A stretch of 64,000 nt of DNA from Sabellastarte sp. h YS-2021. Taxonomy: Eukaryota > Annelida > Polychaeta > Sabellida > Sabellidae. The notes under the pieces are model-generated. The model was not told where the DNA came from, did not search any database, and was given only the letters and a program-made list of their open reading frames with translations. The DNA is taken from contig OZ024935.1 in NCBI GenBank assembly GCA_964017235.1, positions 7,998,001 through 8,062,000 on the forward strand. The letters are read 5' to 3'. The translations under genes were made by a program, and so were the position numbers. Below are positions 54,835 through 64,000 of this stretch, piece by piece (positions within the stretch are counted from its first letter, which is position 1; every line of letters begins with the position of its first letter).

Positions 54835-55126
54835 TTGCCCAAAAGGTTACCCTCATTTGATCTAGTGGATGTATCATACATTTTATTACTTAACAAATTT
54901 AAAGTGAAAGGAAAGACATTATCAGGAATTTGGGGGTTTTAACATTTATTAATATGAAACGTTTAGTGGACAGAAAAAAAAAACAAGCAAGTTTCAAAAA
55001 AACAGTTATCAGGCTTTTGAAATTATCTCCATTCAGATTAGCACTGAGGGTGATAAAGATGTTATATTTCATGTAGTCTATAGGCCCCCAAATCTCTCAA
55101 AGTCGCAGTTCCTAGACGAATTTGGC

Positions 55127-55627
55127 ATGTTCCTCGAAGGTGCTGCTTTATCAGGCTATGAAAATATTCTCCTTGGTGATCTTAATTTTAATCTGGATAA
55201 ACATGACACCTGGACATTGAAATTTTATGATATCCTTGAGCAATTCAGTTTTACACAACTTGTCAATACACCCACACATATTCAGGGTCATATTTTGGAT
55301 GCTCTATGTGTGAGGGATTCCTTCTCCTGGGCCATTAGTCCCAAAGTTATTGGGGGACTATCAGACCACCAGGCAATCATATTCAGCTTTATCTTCCCTG
55401 TCAGGGAATCCTGTAAGTTTCAATGTGTTCCCATCCGTAAAATTCACAAGATAAATATTTCAGATTTTAGAATGGATATCCTGAAATCCGACCTCATTAG
55501 ATGCCCATACAAAACTGCCAGTCTTCTCAGTCATCAATACTTTAATACTTTGAGAAGCCTTCTTGACAAGCATGCCCCAATCATGAAGAAAAATATACCG
55601 AGGCATGCCGAGACTTCTCCTTGGTGA
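55127..55627 (+). pseudogene. LINE endonuclease C-terminus, first copy of the duplication
   Basis: The frame has LLGDLNFNLDKHDTWTLKF (GDLN box), ALCVRDSFSWAISPKVIGGL and SDHQAIIFSFIFPV (SDH box), then RADG-like linker sequence. It ends at the duplication junction near 55617 because the 448-bp unit shifts the frame by one. Confidence 0.85.
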
Positions 55628-56064
55628 TCTTAATTTTAATCTGGATAAACATGACACCTGGACATTGAAATTTTATGATATCCTTGAGCAATTCAGTTTT
55701 ACACAACTTGTCAATACACCCACACATATACAGGGTCATATTTTGGATGCTCTATGTGTGAGGGATTCCTTCTCCTGGGCCATTAGTCCCAAAGTTATTG
55801 GGGGACTATCAGACCACCAGGCAATCATATTCAGCTTTATCTTCCCTGTCAGGGAATCCTGTAAGTTTCAATGTGTTCCCATCCGTAAAATTCACAAGAT
55901 AAATATTTCAGATTTTAGAATGGATATCCTGAAATCCGACCTCATTAGATGCCCATACAAAACTGCCAGTCTTCTCAGTCATCAATACTTTAATACTTTG
56001 AGAAGCCTTCTTGACAAGCATGCCCCAATCATGAAGAAAAATATACCGAGGCATGCCGAGACTG
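55169..56064 (+). repeat. 448-bp tandem duplication within the LINE
   Basis: TCTCCTTGGTGATCTTAATT at about 55168 recurs at about 55616, and both copies run on to CATGCCGAGACT. I see one difference (ATATTCAGGG in copy 1, ATATACAGGG in copy 2). The length is 3n+1, so the duplication breaks ORF2. Confidence 0.95.
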
Positions 56065-58016
56065 GTTTCATGAACTGTGACATCCTCAAAGCAAAACGAC
56101 TCAAGAGGAAATATGAGCGGGCATGGCATTGTGAAAACTCAGCCAGTAATCGTAGCCGATACCGGGCTGCAATCAACCACTATAATTTCCTGTTAGAGAA
56201 GTCCAAATGCAATCATTATTCCAACATTGTGGCTGAAAACCAAGGAAATCCCAAAGCTCTGTGGAACTGTTTCAAAAAGATCTTACACAGGTCCTCTGCT
56301 GCTGTTCTACCAGACTACACAAATAAAACTGACCTTGCGAACACTTGCTGCAAGTTCTTCTATGACAAAATCCTCAAGATAAGATCCACACTGCAGTCAT
56401 CAATACCATCTTTAGTTACTAGACCCAACCCCACTAAAAATACTCTGTCCTCTTTCACACCTGTGTCTGAGGAAGAACTACTCAAAATTCTAAAGTCCTC
56501 ACCGTCCAAATCATGTGACCTTGACCCGATTCCGATGTCACTGGTCAAGGAGTGTGCTGATATTCTCATCACCCCCATCACTAAAATTGTAAATTATTCA
56601 ATCACAGAAGGTAGTTTCCCCAACTGTTTTAAGATGGCATATGTCACTCCCCTTCAAAAGAAGCCGAGCCTTGATAGAAATATCCTCAAAAACTACAGGC
56701 CGGTGTCAAACCTCAACTTTATATCTAAACTTATTGAGAAGGTGGTGGCAAAGCAGCTAAATGAATTTATTTCGCACGAGGGGCTCTTAAATGTCAACCA
56801 GTCTGCTTATAAGAGTTCTCACTCCACTGAAACCACATTGTTGAAGATTCAAAATGATATAGCTCTCTCAGTGGACTCAGGAAAGGCAGTGGCCCTAACA
56901 TTATTAGACCTATCAGCAGTGTTTGATACGATTGATCACTCTCTTTTATATGACTGCTTGCATGACTGGTTTGGTCTAGATGGTACTGTTTTGTCATGGA
57001 TCAAATCGTATCTTTCAAACCGTAAACAAAAAATTAAAATAGGTGATAGTTTCTCTGAGGCGGTAATTCTCCCTTTCGGAGTCCCCCAAGGCTCTGTACT
57101 GGGTCCTCTCCTGTTCACCCTCTACAATGGTCCCCTCAGTCAAGTTATTTCAAAATTCAATGTTACTCATCACCTATATGCCGATGACACCCAGATCTAC
57201 CTAGCAGTTGACTCCAGGAATTTTGACTCTAGCATGGAAGAGCTGACCGAGTGTCTCAAGTCTGTACAGGAATGGATGGATGGTGTCAAACTAAAACTAA
57301 ACCCAGAAAAAACTGAATTTATCACTATAGGTCAAAAAGCCATCAGAGAGTCACTTGCACCAAATTTTCCTGTTCCACTCCTCCAAAACAATATCTCTCC
57401 GTCGGTGGAAGTAAAAAACCTGGGTGTTATTTTCGACTCAGACAACTCCTTTGACAATCATGTTGCCAAGGTTTGCAGAGCATGTTACTATCATCTTCGT
57501 GATTTGCGACGAATTCGCAAATTCCTTGGAGTTGAGACAGCAATACTTGTGGCAAACACTATGGTCAGTAGTCGTCTAGACTACTGTAACTCTTTACTCT
57601 ATGGGGTAAGCAAGTCCAACATAGCCAAACTACAGAGAGTCCAGAATGCTCTTTGCCGTGTCATCTTCAGACTTGACAAAATGAGTCATGTTACACCCTT
57701 TTTGAAAAAACTCCACTGGCTCCCAATTCAACATCGCATCCTGTTTAAGTACAACGTTTTGGTATTCAAGGATATTAATCCTTCACAGCCCCCGTATCTT
57801 TCAGCTTTAATAAGATCGAGCAGTCTCACTCGTGACAACAGGCTATCTATCTCCTCAACCCACCCTAATAAGCACATAGGAAGGCGTGGCTTTGCAGTAG
57901 CTGCACCAGCCGAATGGAACAAGCTGCCACAGACTGTCAGATCTCAGCAAACAATAGATGGTTTCAGAAGCCAGCTAAAGACCTACTTGTTTAGGCTGGC
58001 ATACCCCCCACCTTAG
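55605..58016 (+). CDS. LINE ORF2: endonuclease C-terminus and reverse transcriptase
   Basis: An 803-codon frame, uninterrupted. The endonuclease end (GDLN, SDHQAI) is at residues ~7-75. Then come an RNA/DNA-binding-type linker, RT fingers with LLKILKSSPSKSCDLDPIPM and KNYRPVSNLNFISKLIEKVV, motif A LLDLSAVFDTIDHSLL, motif B PFGVPQGSVLGPLLFTLY, motif C HHLYADDTQIY (YADD) and thumb KNLGVIFDSDNSFDNHV. The C-terminus reads PAEWNKLPQTVRSQQTIDGF and RSQLKTYLFRLAYPPP, standard for CR1/L2. The catalytic Asp residues are present, so this part could be active, though the N-terminal endonuclease half is missing. The annotated start MPRLLLGDLNF lies in the duplication, so it is not a natural start. Confidence 0.85.
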   Translation: MPRLLLGDLNFNLDKHDTWTLKFYDILEQFSFTQLVNTPTHIQGHILDALCVRDSFSWAISPKVIGGLSDHQAIIFSFIFPVRESCKFQCVPIRKIHKINISDFRMDILKSDLIRCPYKTASLLSHQYFNTLRSLLDKHAPIMKKNIPRHAETGFMNCDILKAKRLKRKYERAWHCENSASNRSRYRAAINHYNFLLEKSKCNHYSNIVAENQGNPKALWNCFKKILHRSSAAVLPDYTNKTDLANTCCKFFYDKILKIRSTLQSSIPSLVTRPNPTKNTLSSFTPVSEEELLKILKSSPSKSCDLDPIPMSLVKECADILITPITKIVNYSITEGSFPNCFKMAYVTPLQKKPSLDRNILKNYRPVSNLNFISKLIEKVVAKQLNEFISHEGLLNVNQSAYKSSHSTETTLLKIQNDIALSVDSGKAVALTLLDLSAVFDTIDHSLLYDCLHDWFGLDGTVLSWIKSYLSNRKQKIKIGDSFSEAVILPFGVPQGSVLGPLLFTLYNGPLSQVISKFNVTHHLYADDTQIYLAVDSRNFDSSMEELTECLKSVQEWMDGVKLKLNPEKTEFITIGQKAIRESLAPNFPVPLLQNNISPSVEVKNLGVIFDSDNSFDNHVAKVCRACYYHLRDLRRIRKFLGVETAILVANTMVSSRLDYCNSLLYGVSKSNIAKLQRVQNALCRVIFRLDKMSHVTPFLKKLHWLPIQHRILFKYNVLVFKDINPSQPPYLSALIRSSSLTRDNRLSISSTHPNKHIGRRGFAVAAPAEWNKLPQTVRSQQTIDGFRSQLKTYLFRLAYPPP

Positions 58017-58136
58017 TTATACCCTGGCGGGCGCTTTTTAGATGTCGACCCATGCCTGTCCCTGGACTCTCCCTTCTTGGACTCAAGCGCATTAGAGGAT
58101 TTGTATCAATTTTGCGCTATATAAATCCTACTATTA

Positions 58137-58140
<4 letters not shown>

Positions 58141-58190
<50 letters not shown>
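58141..58190. repeat. (TA)25 microsatellite at the LINE 3' end
   Basis: A pure TA run of 50 bp directly after the GCGCTATATAAAT end and a short ATTACTAA. The LINE ended in a short repeat that has probably expanded. Confidence 0.95.
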
Positions 58191-58191
<1 letters not shown>

Positions 58192-59024
58192 TCCTGGATT
58201 CATCATTAGGTAGACACTTCGGTGTAAATACACCACCTTAGGTAGACATTTTACTTAGGTAGACATTTTCGTGTCTACTTAATGTTTAGACCTCTGAAAA
58301 ATTATTTTGGGTTGACTTAAAAATGACAAGTGTAGTTTCATCCCATTCTTTGGTAGCTATAATTTTAATAAAATCATTTTGTATTTCAAATTTTCATGAA
58401 GTAAAGCAACAATAACAACTCAAAGTTTTGAAGTGTATATTTTCCTTAAGTAGACAGTGTGTAAAAACCTCACTTAAGTAGACATAAATTAAATTTAAAA
58501 TATTTAAAAAGTTAATAGTGTATATGTAAATTATATTTATACTGTGGGGTAAAGAATTTTTGAAAGCATCATTTAAACTTTGTTTTAAGTTTTTCCCTCC
58601 ATATATAAAAAAACTAGAAGACACATACTTTTTTCATGCCAAATATACATTTTGAACTAAATGTCTGCATGTGTACATCGTACTTGTGTACTCATATATA
58701 GCTGCAACATTACATTCATGCATGATAAATTTTCTTGTTTCATCTTTTTGGCAAAAGAAAGATGTCCCATTATTTTTTGATTTGGCGATTTTCCATAGTT
58801 GTTCATGATCCTAATATTAAGATAGCTAACCTCAATTTCCCAGTATAATTATCTATTAACGAGCATTCTTCATAAAAGAATGAGCCATTTGGAGTTTCTT
58901 TCATAAAAAACGTTCAAACAGTAAATATATTACATGGGTTTTAACAAAGCCTTTGATTTCTCAGTATTAATAAATTAGGCAATTTTTATGTTGATATTTT
59001 CTGGTCATCATTTTACTAACTCAT
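58191..59024. other. No gene; short TAGGTAGACA repeats
   Basis: TTAGGTAGACATTTT recurs at 58207, 58240 and 58255, with TTAAGTAGACA at 58448 and 58474. Otherwise AT-rich sequence before the minisatellite. Confidence 0.6.
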
Positions 59025-62000
59025 TCTCACCACTTACTAATTCCCACCACTTACTAAGTCGTTCCCACCACTTCCTAAGTTGTTCTCACTTACAAACTAA
59101 TTCCCACCACTGACAAAGTCATTCCCACCACTTACTAAGTCGTTCCCACAGCTAAGTAAGTCATTCCTACCACTTACTACGTCATTCCCACCACTTACTA
59201 AGTCGTTCACACCACTTACTAAGTTGCTGGAACAAGATACTAACTGGTAACTACTAGACAGTAGGTCCTTCTGTATTCAATCATACTCATCCCTTGCTAT
59301 TTCCTTCCCCTCATATACTAACTTATTCCAGCCCCTTTGCTAAGTCATTCGAACAACTTACTTAGTTGTTCCCACTGAATAACTCATTCCCGCCACTTAC
59401 AAAGTCGTTTCCAGCATTTACTAAGCTGTTTTTACCACTAGGTAAGTCATACACATCACTTACTAAGTCGTTCCCACCACTCCCTAAGACGTTCCCACCA
59501 CTTAATAAGTTGTTCCCTCCAATTATTAACTCATTCCCACTGCTTGCTAACTTGGTCCTAGCACTTATTAACGCATATCCACCTCTTACTAAGTCATTCC
59601 CACCACTTAATAAGTCATTCCCACCAATTATTAACTCATTCCCACAACTTACTAATTCATTCCAACCACTTACTAAGTTGTTGGAACAAGATACTAAGTG
59701 CTTACCACAAGACAGTAAATCCTTGTGTTTTAGTCATACTCATCCCTTACTAACTTTTTTCCCCACTTAATAACTTATTCGCGTGATTTACCAAGTCATT
59801 TAAACAACTTACTAAGTCGTTCCCACTAATTATTAACTCATTCCCACCACTTACTAACTCATTCCTACCACCTACTAAGTTGTTGGAACAAGATGCTAAG
59901 TGGTTACCACAAGACAGGTAATCCTTGTGTTTTTAGTCATACCCATTCCTTACCAACTTGTTCTCCCACTAACTAACTTATTCCCACCACTTACTAAGTC
60001 GTTCCCACAACTTACTAAGTTGTCCCTACTTACTAACTCGTTTGCACCACTTACAAAGTCGTTTCCACCACTTGCTAAGTTGTTCCAAGCACTAAGTAAG
60101 TCATACCCAGCACTTACTAAGCCGTTCCCACCACTTACTAAGTCATTCCCACAACTTATTAAGATGTTCCTACCAATTATTAAATCATTCCCACCACTTA
60201 CTAACTCATTCCAACCACTTACTAGGTTGTTGGAACAAGATACTAAGTGGTTACCACAAGACATGTAATCCTTGTGTTTTCAGTCATACTGATTCCTTAC
60301 TAACTCGTTCCCCTCTTACTAATTTATTCCTGCCACTTACTAAGTCGTTCCCACGACTTACTAAGTTGTTCCTACTTACTAACTCGTTCCCATCACTTAC
60401 AAGATCGTTTTCACCAATTACTAAGTTGTTCCAAGCATTAAGTAAGTCATACGCATCACTTATTAAGTCGTTCCCACCACTTGCTAACTTGATCCCAGTA
60501 CTTGTTAACTCATTCCCACCACTTACGAACTCATTCCAGCCACTTACTAACTCGTTCCCATCACTTGTTAAGTAATTCCCACCAGTTAAAAGTTGTACCA
60601 CAAGATATTATGTTGTTGTCAAGATTATCATGGTATGACACATACAAAGAAATAGCCGGTACATTGGTATTGAAGCATAATTTAGTGACTTTTGGGAATG
60701 ACTTAGTATGTTGTGATACTGATTTGCTAACTCATGGGAATTAAAATGCTTGTGGTAACAACTTGCTAAATTGTTGTGGAAAGAACTTATTATCTTGTGG
60801 GAAGGACTTTCTATCTTGTGGGAACAGCTTACTCTCTCATGGTAACAAGATAAAAAATCATAGGAAAACAGTTTTCCTATAATTTTTATCTCGCTACCAA
60901 GAGATAGTAACTCATTCCCACAAGATAGCAAGTCATTACCACAAGATAATAAGTCGTTCCCACAAGTCAGTAAATTGTTACCACAAGATACTTAGTTGTT
61001 CCCTCGAGATCTTTCATTCCATACCATACCTAACTGACCTTAAGGGAACAACATAAAATCTTGCGGTAGCAACTTTTTAACTTGTGAGAATGACATAATA
61101 AGCGGTGGGAATGAGTTAATAAGTGGTGGGAATGAGTTAGCAAGTGGAGGGAATGACTATGCAAGTGGAGGGAATGAGTTAGCAAGTGATGGGAACAAGT
61201 TAGCAAGTGGTTAGAACAAGTTAATAAGTGGTGGGATCAAATAAGTAAATGGTGATAATGAGTTAGTAAGGGGTGAAAACGCAAGGTTTTGCTATCTTGT
61301 GATAACCAATTGGTATCTTGTTCCCACAAGTTAGTGTCTTGTTCCTATAAGTCAGTAGCTCATTTCCATGACTTAGTATCTCATTACCACAATTTACTAA
61401 GTTGGGAAATGACTTAGTATATTGTGGTAACAAACTTCTTCCCATGACACAGCAAGTCATCCCCAATAAGTTACTAAGTCATGCTATGATGCCAATGTAC
61501 AGGCTATTTCTTTCAATATCAAACCTTACTGACCTTGAAGGAACAACATAAAATCTTGTGGTAACAAATTTTTCATGGTGGAAATAACATAACATACTAA
61601 GTGGTGGGAATAAGTTAATAAGTGGTGGGAATGAGTTAGCAAGTGGTGAGAACGATTGAGCAAGTGGTGGAAATGCCTAAATAAGTGGTGGGAATGATTT
61701 AATAAGTAGTGGGACTGACTTAGTAAGTGGTGGCAATGAGCTACTAAGTGGTAGGTACAACTTTGTAAGTGGTGGAAACGAGTTAGCAAGTGGTTGGAAC
61801 AAGTTAATAAGTGGTGGGAAAAAGTGATGGGAACCAGTCAATGAGGCATGATTGGTGGCAATGAGTTAGTAAGGGGTGGGCATAAATGAAAGCACAAGAA
61901 TTTCCAACCTTGTGCTAACCAATTAGTATCTTGTTCCAACAAGTTAGTATCTTGTTCCCACAAGTGAGTAACTCATTCCCATGACTTAGTTTCTCATTAT

Positions 62001-64000
62001 CACAAGTTAGCATCTCATTACCACCACTTACTAAGTTGGGAGAATGACTTATTATCTTGTATTAACAATGTGCTAACTCAATCTCATTACTCCACTTACT
62101 TAGTATGGGAAACAACACAAGTATCTTGTGGTAACGACTTGCTAACTTGTGTTAACAAAATAAAATAATGAAACCCAAACAGATCTATATCCCTTCCTAG
62201 ACTCCTTAAATATTAAGTCATTGGACAACCAAATGCTATTTAAAAGTTCATATGAAATGCACAATAATTAGAAATTTTAACAAAACAAACACCAATTTGC
62301 TTAATGTTACATAAAGAATGATTTTCAGCAGAAAAATAAACTGGATATATTTAGTGGAATTTGCCCCTAAATATTTTATTTTCAAGGTATCGTTCATAAA
62401 GTTTCCAGTTAAATTGGGAATGACTTGCTAACTTGTGAGAATGACTCGTTAAATTGTGGGAATGACTTGCTATCTTGTGGGAACAACTTGCTAACATGTA
62501 AAAACGACTTGCTATCTTGTAAGAATGACTTGCTAATGTGTGGGAATGACTTGCTTTCTTGTGGGAGTGACTTGCAAACTTGTGGGAATGACTTGCTATC
62601 TTGTGGGAATGAATTGCTAACTTGTGGGACTGACTCGCTATCTTGTCGGAATGACTCGCTAAATTGTGGAAATGACTTTCTATCATGTTGGAACAAATTT
62701 AACTTGTGAGAACGACTTGCAAACTTGTGGGAATGACTTCCTAACTTGTGGGAATTACTTGCTATCTTGTGGGAACAACTTGCTAGCTTCTGGGAATGCC
62801 TTGCTGTCTCATGGGAACAACTTGCTAACTTGTAGGTACGACTTGCTGTCTTGTGAGAACAACTTCCTAACTTGTGGGATCAACTTGCTATCTTGCTAGA
62901 ATGACTTGTTGGAATTACTTATCTTGTGGGAACAATTTGCTATCTTGTGGGAACAACTTTATAACTTGTGGGAATGACTTGCTATCTTGTGGGAACAACT
63001 TGCTAACTTGTAGGAGCGAATTGCTATCATGTGGGAACAACTTGCTAACTTGTGAGAATGACTTTCTATCTTATTGGAATAAAGTTAACTTGTGAGAACG
63101 ACTTGCAAACTTGTGTGAATTACTTGCTATGTTGTGGGAGCAACTTGCTAAGTTCTGGGAATGCCTTGCTATCTCATGGGAACAACTTGCTAACTTGTAG
63201 GAACGACTTGCTGTCTTGTGACAACTTCCTAACTTGTGGGATCAACTTGCTATCTTGCTAGAATGACTTGTTGGAATTACTTGTTATCTTGTGGGAACAA
63301 TTTGCTATCTTGTGGGAATGACTTGCTAACTTGTGGGAATGACTTACTATCTTGTGGGAACGACTTGCTAATTTGTGGGAATGACTTACTATCTTGTGGT
63401 AACAATTTTCTAACTTGAGAGAATGACTTAGTATCTTATGGTAATGACTTACTAATTGGGAACAAGATAAAAAATGATAGGAAAACAGTTCTATGTCCCT
63501 TCCTGGGCAATGTACAATGTACAGGCAATTCCTTTGTATATAATACCTAACTTACCTTGAGGGAGCAACATAATACCTTATGGTAAGAACTTTTTAACTG
63601 TTTTTAACTGTAAGACTTAATAAGTGGTGGGAATGAGTTAATAAATGGTGGAAACAAGTTAGCATGTGGTGGGAGTGACTTGGCAAGTGGTGGAAAGAGT
63701 TAGCAAGTAGTGGGAAAGACTTAGTAAGTGCTGTGAGCAACTCAGTAAGTGGTGATAACAACTTAGTAAGTGTTGGGAATGACTTAGTAAGTGGTGGGAA
63801 TGAGTTAGTAAGTGGTGGGAACAGATAGCAAGTGGTGGGAATGACTTAAAAGTGGCGAGATTAGGAACGAGCTACTAAGTGGTTGGAACGACTTAGTAAG
63901 TGGTGAGAATGAGATAGCAAGTTGTGGCAACTAGTTAATAGTAGTGCGAGTGACTTAAGAAGTGGTGTGAACAAATAATTAAGTGGTGGGAACGACTTAC
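59025..64000. repeat. 21-bp minisatellite field with orientation switches
   Basis: The unit in 59025-60600 is TCCCACCACTTACTAAGTCAT (21 bp). In 61080-61260, 61570-61850 and 63610-64000 it is the reverse complement, AAGTGGTGGGAATGACTTAGT. In 62410-63430 it is a sister variant, TTGCTATCTTGTGGGAATGAC. Mixed blocks lie between. Interspersed longer modules recur: ACAAGATACTAAGTGGTTAC with CAGACAG/CCTTGTGTTTTTAGTCATAC (59225, 59690, 59885, 60235), and AGGGAACAACATAAAATCTTG (61035, 61535, 63560 in variant form). Frames of SFPPLTK or CGNDLLS repeats are by-products of the 21-bp period. The array runs off the right end. Confidence 0.95.

Larger units (their letters stand above)
54980..58140 (+). mobile_element. 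CR1/L2-like LINE, 5'-truncated, RT intact
   Basis: It begins in the endonuclease (SYQAFEIISIQISTEGDKDV, FHVVYRPPNLSKSQFLDEF) at about 54985 and runs through ORF2 to a stop at 58016. The 3' UTR contains GATGTCGACCCATGCCTGTC and ends TTTTGCGCTATATAAATCC then a (TA)n tract. The same 3' end occurs at 12213-12512 and 18186-18335. A 448-bp duplication (55169-56064) breaks the first part of the frame. The clade is inferred from RT motifs and the tail. Confidence 0.9.

Noticed and set aside
59366-63418. Many SFPPLTK/CGNDLLS repeat ORFs
   Set aside because: By-products of a 21-bp period; orientation switches and variants show a minisatellite.

Overview
This is eukaryotic, AT-rich, repeat-dense animal DNA, most likely from a mollusc and probably a bivalve. 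The evidence is spliced genes with GT-AG introns, many LINE fragments of several clades, DIRS-order tyrosine-recombinase retroelements, tRNA-derived SINEs, Pearl-like elements with ACGG tracts, and large minisatellites. The species call is inference. There are no bacterial operons, CRISPR arrays or rRNA/tRNA genes.

Two spliced host-type genes can be assembled from short exons with canonical splice sites and mostly matching phases. Gene A runs on the minus strand from about 32.15 to 9.33 kb. It encodes a protein with the motifs ADNCFRENKN and GHTHEDID, a large metazoan family that I believe databases label DUF7869 and that resembles a transposase core. Gene B runs on the plus strand from 40.85 to 54.83 kb. 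It encodes an acidic protein with a ParB-like segment (AGNHRRIAL) and a C-terminal Cys/coiled tail. Each has at least one in-frame stop or one-base frameshift, so they are either decaying or affected by sequence errors.

Layout: 1.1-4.6 kb, a broken RNase H-bearing LINE (minus). 4.8-6.8 kb, a 48-bp satellite. 8.2-9.2 kb, a dispersed element with internal ~145-bp repeats. 9.3-32.2 kb, gene A, whose introns hold a Pearl-like element, 144-bp repeats split by an L2-like LINE end, a TIR-bounded 4.2-kb segment containing an L1-like LINE, a complete-looking Ngaro/DIRS-type retrotransposon (about 19.4-25 kb, minus), a second copy of the 8.2-kb element, and another Pearl-like element. 34.5-39.9 kb, a pair of inverted dispersed repeats around a DIRS1-like fragment, a 133-bp hairpin tandem array, SalI-centred palindromes and an L1-like endonuclease fragment. 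40.85-54.83 kb, gene B, whose introns hold SINEs, a retrotransposon nested inside another with both target-site duplications visible, and an ORF1-type zinc-knuckle protein fused to a NADAR domain. 55.0-58.1 kb, a CR1/L2-like LINE with a long ORF and a 448-bp internal tandem duplication. 59.0 kb to the end, a ~5-kb field of 21-bp minisatellite blocks that switch orientation.

The two spliced genes are the only candidates for host function; nearly everything else is transposon or tandem repeat. Most long ORFs in the 48-bp and 21-bp arrays exist only because the period is a multiple of three.
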